Assembly (NCBI RefSeq): GCF_900119185.1
Contig: NZ_FPJE01000003.1
Location: forward strand, 62,001 to 126,000
Source of the DNA: Sinomicrobium oceani
GTDB lineage: Bacteria; Bacteroidota; Bacteroidia; Flavobacteriales; Flavobacteriaceae
Direction: 5' to 3'
Length of the DNA stretch: 64,000 nucleotides
The notes under the pieces are model-generated. The model saw only the letters and a list, made by a program, of their open reading frames with translations, did not search any database and was not told the origin of the DNA. Positions 44,966-54,160 of the stretch are shown here, piece by piece (the stretch's first letter is position 1; every line of letters starts with the position of its first letter). A program made the translations under genes and the position numbers.

Positions 44966-46849
44966 ATGAACACTCTAAAAATAAAACATATATATATGTA
45001 CATGTTTGTCGCTCTTTTTGCGGCAGCATCGTGTAGCGATGATTTTGTGGACACCAAACCACTTAACGAGGTGCCTGATTCGGACGTATGGGCCGATCCT
45101 GCTTTGTCCGAAGCATTTGTAGTAGGCATCTATAACGGGTTCGGACAAGGAGGTTTTGATGAACAGATGCAGGCCTCCCTGACTGATGAAGCCCTGTTTA
45201 CCCACCCGGGAAGAGGGATAAATACCATTAATGAATCCCGCTCTAATCCTTCGGACCAGGGTTGGATCAACGGAAGTTACAGTTGGTCCGAAATGTATAA
45301 GCGTATCCGTGCAACAAACTTAGTGCTTAAAAATCTCGAAGAGCCGATGTTTGACGAACCGGAACTGGTAGACCGGCTTAAAGGGGAAGCTTATTTTCTC
45401 CGGGCATTCTTCTATCAGCAATTACTGCGTTATTACGGTGCCGTTCCCCTGGTGGACAGAGTGTATGAGCTTGGAGAAGAAGATTATACTGTTTCGCGTA
45501 ACACTTATGAAGAATGCGTCAATTTTATCGTAAGCGATTGTGATACGGCAGCAGGATTACTGGAAGGCCAGCCTACTTCGCTCGGAAGAGCAACCGATAT
45601 TTCGGCTATGGCGCTCAAAGCAAGGATATTGTTATATGCGGCAAGTGATTTGCACGATATTTCCACAGCGTCCTCCAATGCTTCGGTTATTGCGGGCTAT
45701 GATCATCCGGAATATCTCGGATATACTTCCGGAAGCAGGACTGAACGATGGGAAAAAGCCAAAGTAGCTGCCAAAGCGGTTGTGGATATGAATATGGGCT
45801 ATAAACTGGACCTTTCGGAACCCGTTACCCCGCAAGAAGGTAAGGAAAATTACATCGCCTTATCGCTCGGCGGAGGAAGTGCCGTAGCGGATGCAGCAGC
45901 AGGAACAGAACTTATTCTCGGAAGGTTTTTTGTAGACGAAAAAGATGAAGGAGGGGCTTATGTCGGAAGAAATAACGGGCCCAACGGGTATCATAACTGG
46001 TCGGGGAACACCCCTACGCAGAATCTCGTGGATGATTATGAAATGATCGACGGAACCCGTTTCGACTGGGATAATCCTGTGCATGCTGCAGCTCCTTACA
46101 AAGACCGCGACCCGAGACTATATGCCAGTATATTGCATGACGGAGCGGACTGGAAACCGCGAACATCAGATGTGGAAGACGGAGAGCCTTTTAACCAGAT
46201 ACAAACCGGGCGCTATGAGGTTATCAATGACTCGGGGCAGAAAGAAATATTCTACGGATACGATACCCGAAACAGTTCCATAGAGGACTGGAACGGTAGC
46301 TATACCGGGTATACTATGCGGAAATTTATAGATCCCGATCCGGCTATTGTAGACCAGAACACAAGGCAGCAGATCCCTTGGCCGGTATTCAAGTACACCG
46401 AAGCTGTACTCAACTACGCAGAGGCCTGTATCGCACTCGGGGAAGATGAGGAGGCCAGGAGCTGGCTCAATAAAATCCGTTACCGTGTGGGGATGCCTGC
46501 TATTCCCGATACGGAATCGGGTGATGTCCTTATGGACCGGTATCGTAACGAACGCCGGGTGGAACTCGCTTATGAAGAACACCGTTTTCACGATGCACGT
46601 CGTTGGATGATCGCCCCGGAAACACTGGGGCAACAAGTGCGTACCATCAATATATTCGGGGCTCTTAAAGCAGGAGCGGATATAGAAGTGTACAGGTACG
46701 ATCCGGAGAGTTATGACTACACGTATACTCCCCAGGAACTCGATCCGGGAATTGAAAACCGGAACTGGCTGGATAAAATGTACTTTATATCCATACACCG
46801 GGACGAAATAAACCGGAATGATAAACTGGTACAGAATCCCGGGTATTAA
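44966..46849 (+). CDS. SusD/RagB-family glycan-binding lipoprotein
   Basis: 627 residues, larger than the other SusD proteins here. Lipobox AAASC (Cys23), then SDDFVDTKPLNEVPDSDVW. Core motifs are GEAYFLRAFFYQQLLRYYGAVPLVD and, at the end, YTEAVLNYAEACIALGEDEEA, RNERRVELAYEEHRFHDARRW and NDKLVQNPGY, which are standard for SusD_RagB. It would capture the polysaccharide at the surface together with the upstream SusC. A strong terminator lies 22 bases after its stop, so the enzymes that follow are transcribed at least partly on their own. Confidence 0.95.
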   Translation: MNTLKIKHIYMYMFVALFAAASCSDDFVDTKPLNEVPDSDVWADPALSEAFVVGIYNGFGQGGFDEQMQASLTDEALFTHPGRGINTINESRSNPSDQGWINGSYSWSEMYKRIRATNLVLKNLEEPMFDEPELVDRLKGEAYFLRAFFYQQLLRYYGAVPLVDRVYELGEEDYTVSRNTYEECVNFIVSDCDTAAGLLEGQPTSLGRATDISAMALKARILLYAASDLHDISTASSNASVIAGYDHPEYLGYTSGSRTERWEKAKVAAKAVVDMNMGYKLDLSEPVTPQEGKENYIALSLGGGSAVADAAAGTELILGRFFVDEKDEGGAYVGRNNGPNGYHNWSGNTPTQNLVDDYEMIDGTRFDWDNPVHAAAPYKDRDPRLYASILHDGADWKPRTSDVEDGEPFNQIQTGRYEVINDSGQKEIFYGYDTRNSSIEDWNGSYTGYTMRKFIDPDPAIVDQNTRQQIPWPVFKYTEAVLNYAEACIALGEDEEARSWLNKIRYRVGMPAIPDTESGDVLMDRYRNERRVELAYEEHRFHDARRWMIAPETLGQQVRTINIFGALKAGADIEVYRYDPESYDYTYTPQELDPGIENRNWLDKMYFISIHRDEINRNDKLVQNPGY

Positions 46850-46871
46850 TCCGGTATAACCATTGAAATTT

Positions 46872-46916
46872 ACGGGCCCTTTTCCTGTTATGTTACAAAA
46901 GGGCCCGTATTTTTTT
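46872..46916 (+). terminator. Strong intrinsic terminator after susD
   Basis: A 12-bp perfect stem, ACGGGCCCTTTT (46872-46883) with AAAAGGGCCCGT (46897-46908), a 13-base loop and then seven T (46910-46916). It divides the susCD transcript from the downstream enzyme genes. Confidence 0.9.
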
Positions 46917-47001
46917 GTTAAAAACATGGAGATGTCATTGTTTTTTCGGAGGTAGAAGTTCCGTAAAGAAACGGATGGCCGGGGTGTTTTATCTATTTGA
47001 T

Positions 47002-47009
47002 TATCTTTG
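47002..47009 (+). promoter_or_regulatory. Candidate -7 box (TATCTTTG) for the enzyme genes
   Basis: Exact TAnnTTTG match 42 bases before the DUF4861 ATG at 47051 and just after the terminator at 46872-46916, as expected for a second transcription unit inside the locus. Confidence 0.6.
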
Positions 47010-47050
47010 AAGGTACAGCAAAACAAAATTTTAACCTAAAAAATGAAATT

Positions 47051-48253
47051 ATGAAAAAATGGACTACGGGAATCGTGGTACTGGGAGTGTTGGCCGGTTG
47101 CGGAAAATCCTCTCCTGTGCTCGAATTCTCCGTGACAAACCCGTTGGATACCGATCGTTTTTCGGAAACAGTCAGTATTAGCCCCGATGAATTTTCCACA
47201 CTGCCGGGAGCATCAGATCCGGAGCGGTTGTTTATTACAGATAAGGCTTCCGGCGATACATTGGTTACACAACTTATAGATAACGATGCAAACGGAACTC
47301 AGGATATGCTCCTGTTCCAGGTTGATCTGAAAGGCGGAGAGCATAAGAAACTGGTAGCTGCGGTTGCGGAAAAGGATTTTGAGATGCCGGAAACCGAACA
47401 ATCGGTGTTTTCCCGTTTTGTTCCGGAGCGTACGGACGATTATGCCTGGGAAAACGATCGTGTGGCGTTTCGTACTTTTGGTCCCGATGCCCAGCGCCGA
47501 ATTGAGGAAAATCTGCCGGATGGTACCTTATCCAGCGGCATCGATGCCTGGCTGAAAAGGGTATCCTATCCCATCATCAACAAATGGTACAAGAATAACG
47601 ATGAGAAAAAAGGAGCCTATCATATCGACTCGGGAGAAGGATACGATCCGTATCATGTAGGGTCCAGTCGGGGTGTCGGAGGCATCGGAATATGGATAAA
47701 GGACTCACTCTATGCATCGAAAAATTTTACGACATATAAAACTATTGCTACCGGTCCGCTGCGTACCGTATTCGAATTGGAGTATGCGGCATGGAATGCG
47801 GATAGTATACGGGTAAAAGAAACAAAACGGATAAGTCTTGACCTGGGGTCGAACCTGAGCAGGTTTGAGTCATCTTTCGAAAGTAGTGAATCCCTGCCTA
47901 ATATCACCATAGGATTGATGCTCCATGAAAAGGAAGGAAAGGTTACTGCAAACAAAGAAGAAGGCTGGTTCGGTTACTGGGAACCTATGGACGGATCGGA
48001 ACTCGGCGTAGGTGTAGTGATAGCCCCGGATGATATCCTCGAGTTTAAAGATCACCGTGTGGATTATAAAGACGGGAGTCAGTTGTTGATCATGGCAGAT
48101 GCCGAAGCCGGAAAAATAGTGTATTACGCAGGTTTCGGATGGAAGAAGAGCAAGCAGTTTACCGATGCGGAAGCATGGAACACTTACCTGAAAGATTTTG
48201 CGGCCAGACTTGCTCATCCCGTTGAAGTAAAATTTACAGAAGCTAAAAAATAA
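47051..48253 (+). CDS. DUF4861-family lipoprotein
   Basis: 400 residues from ATG 47051, which gives the lipobox VLAGC (Cys17); the frame is open back to a TTG upstream, but that start has no signal peptide. The sequence matches the DUF4861 family: an N-terminal beta-rich region (FSVTNPLDTDRFSETVSI, LVTQLIDNDANGTQDMLLFQVDL), then SRFVPERTDDYAWENDRVAFR, YHIDSGEGYDPYHVGSSRGVGGIGIW and the WFGYWEPMDGSELGVGVV block. The family occurs in Bacteroidota loci for pectin-like and uronate-containing glycans and is often suspected to be catalytic, but its function is not firmly known. It is the first gene after the internal terminator, followed by the DUF2264-GH16 fusion. Confidence 0.85.
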   Translation: MKKWTTGIVVLGVLAGCGKSSPVLEFSVTNPLDTDRFSETVSISPDEFSTLPGASDPERLFITDKASGDTLVTQLIDNDANGTQDMLLFQVDLKGGEHKKLVAAVAEKDFEMPETEQSVFSRFVPERTDDYAWENDRVAFRTFGPDAQRRIEENLPDGTLSSGIDAWLKRVSYPIINKWYKNNDEKKGAYHIDSGEGYDPYHVGSSRGVGGIGIWIKDSLYASKNFTTYKTIATGPLRTVFELEYAAWNADSIRVKETKRISLDLGSNLSRFESSFESSESLPNITIGLMLHEKEGKVTANKEEGWFGYWEPMDGSELGVGVVIAPDDILEFKDHRVDYKDGSQLLIMADAEAGKIVYYAGFGWKKSKQFTDAEAWNTYLKDFAARLAHPVEVKFTEAKK

Positions 48254-48361
48254 GCGTGGTATGAAGCTGCTGTAATGTCCGAAGGCATTTTTTTTACGTA
48301 TGTATTACAATCGATTGTATTTCTGAAAATATATTCGATACCTTATTATAAAGTACACCCG

Positions 48362-50338
48362 ATGATGTATCATAAACTCCGCATTTTTTTTCTGTTGTTG
48401 TTACTTTCCCCCCTACGGAGTACAGCGCAGGACGGTATTCAAAGCCGTGAATATTTTGTAAACAGTCTGGTGAAAATTTCCGGGCCCGTTTTAGAGGCAC
48501 TGGCCCGGAACGAACTGAAAAAGACGATGCCCGTAGAAGTTACTTCTCATCCCTGGGGCGATCGCAAACAGGTAGCTTATCTCGAAGCCTTCGGGCGTAC
48601 CTTGTCCGGTATAGCGCCCTGGCTGGAACTGGGTCCGGACGAAACGGAAGAAGGCAAACTCCGGGAAATGTATATCAGGCTGGCACTCCTGGGAATACAA
48701 AATGCCACCGACCCGGAATCTCCGGATTATATGAACTTTACGGAAGGGGGGCAGCCCCTGGTGGATGCTGCTTTTTTTGCCCAGGGATTACTTCGTGCTC
48801 CTACGCAGCTTTGGGAGAGGCTCGACGATCAAACCCGGCAAAATGTACTGCATGCATTGAAGTCGACCCGGGAAATTTCACCGGCTTACAGTAACTGGTT
48901 GTTATTTACCGCTATGGTAGAAGCAGCGTTGCTGAAGTTTGGCGATAAAGCCGACCTGGTCCGTATCGAATACGGTTGGAACAAACATAAAGAATGGTAC
49001 CTGGGCGATGGCGTATACGGTGACGGTCCGGACTTCCACTGGGACTATTACAACAGCTACGTCATACAACCCATGCTGCTCGATATAGGGGCTGTGCTCC
49101 GGGAGCAATACAATAATACAGGTGCCGAAAAATACAAACGTTTTTTGCGCGATTACGGAGACTTCAGGGAACGGGCAAAACGTTATGCCGCCATACAGGA
49201 ACGACTGATATCTCCGGAGGGGACATATCCGCCGATAGGACGTTCTATCCCATACAGGTTCGGCGCATTCCAGGTATTGTCTCAGATGGCTCTTCTGGGA
49301 AATCTGCCGGATGAGGTAAGTCCCGGACAGGTGCGGTCTGCATTGCACGCCATTATAAGCAGGCATCAGCAGGCCCCGGATATGTTTGATGAAAACGGTT
49401 GGCTGACCCTCGGTTTTTACGGTCGAGACCCGGAGATTGCAGAGGGCTACCTCTCCACAGGTAGCCTATACCTGTGTACCGAAGTGTTCCTGGCTCTCGG
49501 ATTGCCTCCTGAAGCTGCATTCTGGACAGATAACCCTGCCGACTGGACCCAGAGAAAGTTATGGAACGGCAAGCCGGTTAAGAGGGATCATGCCTATTAT
49601 CCGCAACGGAATAAAGAACCTGATTGGGAAACGGTGATCGATGGCAGGTCTTTTGACAATTATGCGGTTTTCGAACAGTATTGGGAATATAATTATCCAT
49701 GGGGAACCGATCATAACGGTTCTGCACGGATGTATGCGGATAACCAAGATCACGAACAACTTTCGCTGGAAGGTGGTATGTTGCATATAAAAGCCATACC
49801 GGTTGTAAAAGACGAAGGAAAAAGCAGTAGTCCGCCACACGCAAAAATACGATACCGGTCGGCAGCCATACATGCAAAGCACCAGATAAACGTAACCCGG
49901 GAATACCCGGTGTATAAAATATCAGGAGAATTTCGTGCGCCCACAACACCCGGAACCTGGCCGGCATTCTGGCTGACTGCGGTAAACGGCTGGCCTCCTG
50001 AAAGTGATATTCTCGAATTCAAGGGAGATGCCTACAACTGGCAGAATACGTTTATTACACCCGAAGAAGTCTCTACGGTAAAGAAAAATATACCGTCGGC
50101 CGCAGACCGGTGGCATACCTATACAGTAATACTCAAACGAACAGACGACACGAATCTCTCTGTCGAATATTTTGTTGATGGTGAACGGACAGGTAGTCAT
50201 ATCGCAAATTTCACCGGGAAACCGATGTGGCTGATTATCAACCTGCAGATGGAAGGTTCGTCCGGAAGTCCTGGGCCGGATACTCCAACATCATACTTCG
50301 CAAGAAACGTAAGTGTACAACGATCCGTTTCTCTTTAA
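48362..50338 (+). CDS. DUF2264 and GH16-like two-domain secreted enzyme
   Basis: 658 residues from ATG 48362 (MMYHKLRIFFLLLLLSPLRSTAQ), which gives a normal Sec signal; the open frame starts 29 codons earlier. The N-terminal domain (about 25-400) is DUF2264-like and helical, probably an (alpha/alpha)6 barrel: SREYFVNSLVKISGPVLEAL, LEAFGRTLSGIAPWLEL, DGVYGDGPDFHWDYYNSYVIQPM, SPEGTYPPIGRSIPYRFGAFQ. A proline-rich linker leads to a C-terminal beta-sandwich (about 420-655) with the GH16 signature WPAFWLTAV followed by ESDILE, the E-x-D-x-x-E catalytic set of laminarinase/galactanase-type GH16 enzymes. The first domain may be a glucuronidase-like hydrolase; the second an endo-glycanase. Joining the two in one chain is unusual. 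The domain calls are from motifs only. Confidence 0.82.
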   Translation: MMYHKLRIFFLLLLLSPLRSTAQDGIQSREYFVNSLVKISGPVLEALARNELKKTMPVEVTSHPWGDRKQVAYLEAFGRTLSGIAPWLELGPDETEEGKLREMYIRLALLGIQNATDPESPDYMNFTEGGQPLVDAAFFAQGLLRAPTQLWERLDDQTRQNVLHALKSTREISPAYSNWLLFTAMVEAALLKFGDKADLVRIEYGWNKHKEWYLGDGVYGDGPDFHWDYYNSYVIQPMLLDIGAVLREQYNNTGAEKYKRFLRDYGDFRERAKRYAAIQERLISPEGTYPPIGRSIPYRFGAFQVLSQMALLGNLPDEVSPGQVRSALHAIISRHQQAPDMFDENGWLTLGFYGRDPEIAEGYLSTGSLYLCTEVFLALGLPPEAAFWTDNPADWTQRKLWNGKPVKRDHAYYPQRNKEPDWETVIDGRSFDNYAVFEQYWEYNYPWGTDHNGSARMYADNQDHEQLSLEGGMLHIKAIPVVKDEGKSSSPPHAKIRYRSAAIHAKHQINVTREYPVYKISGEFRAPTTPGTWPAFWLTAVNGWPPESDILEFKGDAYNWQNTFITPEEVSTVKKNIPSAADRWHTYTVILKRTDDTNLSVEYFVDGERTGSHIANFTGKPMWLIINLQMEGSSGSPGPDTPTSYFARNVSVQRSVSL

Positions 50339-50361
50339 GCCTATAAAAATACAGGAAGTAA

Positions 50362-51699
50362 ATGAAAAGAACCTCACATGTGAATTCCGGAACGAGCTAT
50401 GGAAAAAATATCCCGGTCACAGTTTTGGCTTTATGGTGTGCCATGATCTCTTTTTCCCAGGAGGTTGTCCGGGAAACTATGGTAGGAAAGGGGTGGGCGG
50501 GTAATTCGGTCAATGCTGTAATATTCAGAAAAAATTCGGTGGTTAGCTATAAAAACATGCAATTTACCGGTTATTACGATGAAGGCGGAGTACTAACCCT
50601 CGCTATGCGGAAGCTTAAGGATACGGTCTGGACCGTGAGAAAAACGGTTTATAAAGGTAAAGTGTCGGATGCGCACAATACCATCAGCATGGCAATCGAT
50701 GGAGATGGTTATTTGCATGTGTCCTGGGATCACCACAATACTCCTTTGCGATATGCCAGAAGTCTGCGACCGCTCGACCTGGAACTGGGAGCCGAACAGC
50801 CGATGACGGGTGCCGAAGAAGCAAAAGTAACCTACCCGGAGTTTTATAACCTGCCTGGCGGCGACCTGTTGTTTTTCTACAGGTCAGGTAGTTCCGGCAG
50901 AGGCAATATGGTAGTAAACAGGTACGATACGAAACATAAAGTGTGGAAACCGCTTCATCGTAACCTCATAGACGGGGAAGAAGAGCGGAGTGCATACTGG
51001 CAGGCCTGCGTGGACGATGAGGGAGTCATACACCTCTCCTGGGTATGGCGGGAAACCTGGGATGTAGCGTCCAATCACGATCTCTGCTATGCCCGGTCGT
51101 ACGACGGAGGGAAGAGCTGGGAAAAATCCACCGGAGAAAAATACGGTCTGCCTATCCGTGAAGCGACAGCCGAATATGCCTGGAGGGTACCGGAGAACAG
51201 CGGGTTGATCAATCAGACTTCCATGACTTCGGATAGCCGGGGTAATCCCTATATCGCTACGTACTGGAATTCCGGAGCTGTGACGCAGTACCAGGTGGTA
51301 TATCTCCAAAACGGGACCTGGAAAAAACAAGCCACCGGCTTCCGGAAGGTCCCGTTTCGGCTCGGAGGTGGAGGGACCAAAAAAATCCCCTTATCACGTC
51401 CGCAATTATTGCTTGCCGAGAAAAAGGGAGATACGGATCTTTACCTGATTTTCCGGGATGAGGAACGAGGAAATAAGGTGTCCCTCGCAGGCATAAAAGC
51501 TGGAAGCAGGGAAACCTGGAGTGTTTCCGACCTGTCTTCGTCGTCTGTCGGGCAATGGGAGCCCTCCTATGATACCCAATTGTGGAGAGACCGGGGAGAA
51601 CTCCATCTCTTTGTACAGGACGTATCGCAGGAAGACGGGGAAGGACTCACCGAAAAGGCCGCCACCGATATCCGGGTTCTTGAAATCTCCGGTTTTTGA
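50362..51699 (+). CDS. BNR_4 beta-propeller protein, probable polysaccharide lyase (PL24/25/42-like)
   Basis: 445 residues with a signal peptide (to about SFSQ, 33). The body is a seven-bladed-propeller BNR_4 protein. Active-site-like residues can be placed: H105 in DAHNTISM, H125 in SWDHHNTPLRYA, Y158 in VTYPEF and R174 in FFYRSGSSG. The spacings H-20-H and Y-16-R equal those I recall for the PL25 ulvan lyase quartet (two His, Tyr, Arg), which supports lyase activity by beta-elimination at a uronate. PL24 and PL25 cut ulvan; the related PL42 removes rhamnose from alpha-1,4-linked glucuronate. It lies 23 bases after the DUF2264-GH16 gene and before GH88, which removes the unsaturated uronate that such a lyase leaves. 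Confidence 0.82.
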   Translation: MKRTSHVNSGTSYGKNIPVTVLALWCAMISFSQEVVRETMVGKGWAGNSVNAVIFRKNSVVSYKNMQFTGYYDEGGVLTLAMRKLKDTVWTVRKTVYKGKVSDAHNTISMAIDGDGYLHVSWDHHNTPLRYARSLRPLDLELGAEQPMTGAEEAKVTYPEFYNLPGGDLLFFYRSGSSGRGNMVVNRYDTKHKVWKPLHRNLIDGEEERSAYWQACVDDEGVIHLSWVWRETWDVASNHDLCYARSYDGGKSWEKSTGEKYGLPIREATAEYAWRVPENSGLINQTSMTSDSRGNPYIATYWNSGAVTQYQVVYLQNGTWKKQATGFRKVPFRLGGGGTKKIPLSRPQLLLAEKKGDTDLYLIFRDEERGNKVSLAGIKAGSRETWSVSDLSSSSVGQWEPSYDTQLWRDRGELHLFVQDVSQEDGEGLTEKAATDIRVLEISGF

Positions 51700-51803
51700 G
51701 AGAGCCATATTACATGGGGAATTAAAAATAAATCTTTCGGAGCGGGGTTCGGTACTGTTTTAAGTCGCAATTAGTAAAATCAATACACAAAATAATAATA
51801 AGC

Positions 51804-53003
51804 ATGAAAAAAATACTTTTACTCCTGATGTTTATATCGGCTTTACCGACCATGGCCCAGGAAAAAAACGAAGAATTGTATATAACGGCAGACCAGGTGC
51901 TTCAAAGGGCATCTCAACAATACAAATATATGATGACATTGCTATCCGATGACCGCTTTCCGAAAACATATCACTCCGAAAACGATACGTTCGAAACCAG
52001 TGATTCCGGATGGTGGTGCAGTGGATTTTATCCCGGAGTATTACTTTACCTGAATGAGGACCACCCGGATGATGAACTAAAAAAAGAGGCCGACCGTGTG
52101 ATGACATTACTTTCGAAGGAGCAGTTCAATAAAGGAACACATGATCTCGGGTTTATGATGTATTGCAGTTTCGGGAATGCCGAACGGCTGAACCCTTCGG
52201 AAGAGTACGAGGAGATATTGATGAACAGTGCCAGGTCTCTTGCCTCCCGGTTTAATGAAACTGTGGGATGCATACGGTCCTGGGATTCCCGTAATGATGA
52301 CTTTCTTGTTATTATAGACAATATGATGAATCTCGAATCGCTCTTCTGGGCCACCGAACACAGCGGGGATTCGACATATTATGACATAGCCGTACGACAT
52401 GCTGATGTGACTATGGAAAATCATTTCCGCGCAGATAACAGTTCGTATCACGTACTTAATTATGACGTCAACACGGGAAAGGTTCGGGAGAAAAAAACAG
52501 CTCAGGGATTCGCCGATGCTTCGGCCTGGGCCAGAGGGCAGGCCTGGGGATTATACGGTTATACGGTGATGTACCGGGCTACAGGGCAGCAAAAGTACCT
52601 GGATCAGGCTGTGAAAATAGCGGATTTTATACTCAATCATCCTGATTTACCGGCCGATAAAGTTCCGTATTGGGATTTTGATGCTCCGGATATCCCGGAT
52701 GCATTGCGCGATTCTTCGGCAGGGGCCATCATGGCATCGGCATTGCTCGAACTCAAAGACTATGTAAAAAAGCGCAAGGCAAAAAAGTATGCGGCAACGG
52801 CAGCTGAAATACTGGTTACACTGACGACCGGCGAATATATCGCTTCCCCGCGAACCAACGGGGGGTTCCTGTTGAAACACGGGGTAGGGCATATCCCTCA
52901 GAATTCTGAAGTTGATGTGCCGTTGACGTACGGAGACTACTACCTGGTAGAAGCATTGTTGCGTTATAAGAGCGATCGTGCAAAAACACAAAGCGATAGG
53001 TAA
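51804..53003 (+). CDS. GH88 unsaturated glucuronyl hydrolase
   Basis: 399 residues with a Sec signal (cut after TMAQ, about 19). An (alpha/alpha)6-barrel family that removes the 4,5-unsaturated uronic acid from the non-reducing end of lyase products by hydrating the vinyl ether. Key residues: D114 in GTHDLGFMMY and D172 in IDNMMNLESLFW, equivalent to the two catalytic aspartates of the Bacillus enzyme, plus SGWWCSGFYPGVLLYL and ADASAWARGQAWGLYGY. GH88 rather than GH105 is favoured by the HDLGF and WARGQAW forms. It sits 104 bases after the propeller lyase, completing a lyase/unsaturated-uronidase pair. Confidence 0.93.
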   Translation: MKKILLLLMFISALPTMAQEKNEELYITADQVLQRASQQYKYMMTLLSDDRFPKTYHSENDTFETSDSGWWCSGFYPGVLLYLNEDHPDDELKKEADRVMTLLSKEQFNKGTHDLGFMMYCSFGNAERLNPSEEYEEILMNSARSLASRFNETVGCIRSWDSRNDDFLVIIDNMMNLESLFWATEHSGDSTYYDIAVRHADVTMENHFRADNSSYHVLNYDVNTGKVREKKTAQGFADASAWARGQAWGLYGYTVMYRATGQQKYLDQAVKIADFILNHPDLPADKVPYWDFDAPDIPDALRDSSAGAIMASALLELKDYVKKRKAKKYAATAAEILVTLTTGEYIASPRTNGGFLLKHGVGHIPQNSEVDVPLTYGDYYLVEALLRYKSDRAKTQSDR

Positions 53004-53092
53004 AGGAAAAAGCTTTCAGGGTTCGCATAACAATCCGGATCCTGTAGCTTTTACGATCGGGATTGTCTTAGATCATTCTTATTTGTTGTGGA

Positions 53093-53899
53093 CTACGCAA
53101 AAAATCTGGATAGTCTGTATAGAAAGCTTTCGCTGAAGTATTGGTGCTTCTGTTTGCAAAGTAGTTTAGGTTGGATCGATAATTAAAGCTGATGTATTTT
53201 GCTATTGTTTGGAAACCTTTAAATCCGGGCTCTTCCACTTGCTTATGCTAATTTGGTATAGGCTATTTTTATATCTGTATTCTGGTTAAATATATTTCTT
53301 AATCCTTGAACCAGCTTATACGCTTTCTTTACTAATGGATATTCCTTAAATAGAACCTTTCCACGTTCCTTTTGGCCGGGAGTTCATTTTTTTTCCGGAG
53401 ATTTATATAGCAGATACCGGCTTCCAGTCAGGAGTTGTTTTGCTGCATCTCCACGGAGAAGGATAACCGGCTTATATTCCTTTGCACTGTTTAATAGCTT
53501 CATTTTCCTGGTCCATCGCTTCCTGTCGGTATCTGATCCGGAACTCTTCAAGTATCTCCATGGCCGGTTTTTGAATGTGGAACCGGTCAGTGACCCGTGT
53601 TGCTTTAGAAATCAGGTTTTTACAATATACTTGATGGAGTGTGTTATGTTCAATGTAATTTCCTGCGCTTTATTACGTACAGAAAAAGTAAGTTTTGGCA
53701 GGTGTTTGATGATGGGATCGCCCTGAGAAAGTGCAGTTTCATCTATAGAGAGATAAAGCTCCATATTCTCAGGGTACAAAAGGTATGTTCGGGCATGTGA
53801 TTTCTGATTCCAGGACTTAAAATCACTCATATAATCCTTATACTGACGTTGGAGTTTTTTTCCATTTACGGCATAGTCCTGGTGCTTTGGAAACGCTTC
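53093..53899 (-). pseudogene. Decayed ISL3-family (ISAon1-like) transposase
   Basis: Minus-strand translation in several frames gives recognisable pieces in order: EAFPKHQDYAVNGKKLQRQY, then SDFKSWNQKSHARTYLLYPENM and LSIDETALSQGD (53612-53899); after a frameshift TRVTDRFHIQKPAMEILEEF and RYRQEAMDQENEAI; then GDAAKQLLTGSRYLLYKS, LVKKAYKLVQGLRNIFNQ, GFKGFQTIAKYI, NYFANRSTNTSA and a terminal FLYRLSRFFA ending at a stop at 53093. This is the DDE transposase order of ISAon1-like ISL3 elements. The copy has lost the segment after SIDETALSQGD and part of the C-terminus and has stops and frameshifts, so it is inactive. An imperfect inverted repeat at 53030-53041/53055-53066 could be a relic of an end; I could not define both element ends. 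Confidence 0.85.
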
Positions 53900-54160
53900 T
53901 CATTAGGGAAGCTATTAGGATTTTTATTCCGGGATAAGCCCGGGTAATGCCATTTAAGGGATTGTGTTGACACCGAACCGGGATAGGTTAGCGGCTAAAG
54001 CAACCCGGTTAGCGGCGAACTTCATCGAGTCCGCCGCTTTTGTGTTTGCGTATGCATTCATAAGCAACCGGGTTAACCGCTAACCCAATTGCTTACGCAT
54101 TCTTTCCCTTTCCCTTTTACGGCTAAAGGGGTTTATGGCACCGTCAACCCATTCCCTTAG

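Noticed and set aside
50362-51699. Sialidase (BNR repeats)
   Set aside because: No Asp-box series (SxDxGxTW) repeated as in sialidases and no arginine triad visible; the His/His/Tyr/Arg pattern and GH88 neighbour fit a lyase better.
53612-53830. A small intact 72-residue gene
   Set aside because: Its translation is one fragment of an ISL3-type transposase whose other fragments continue on both sides in other frames.
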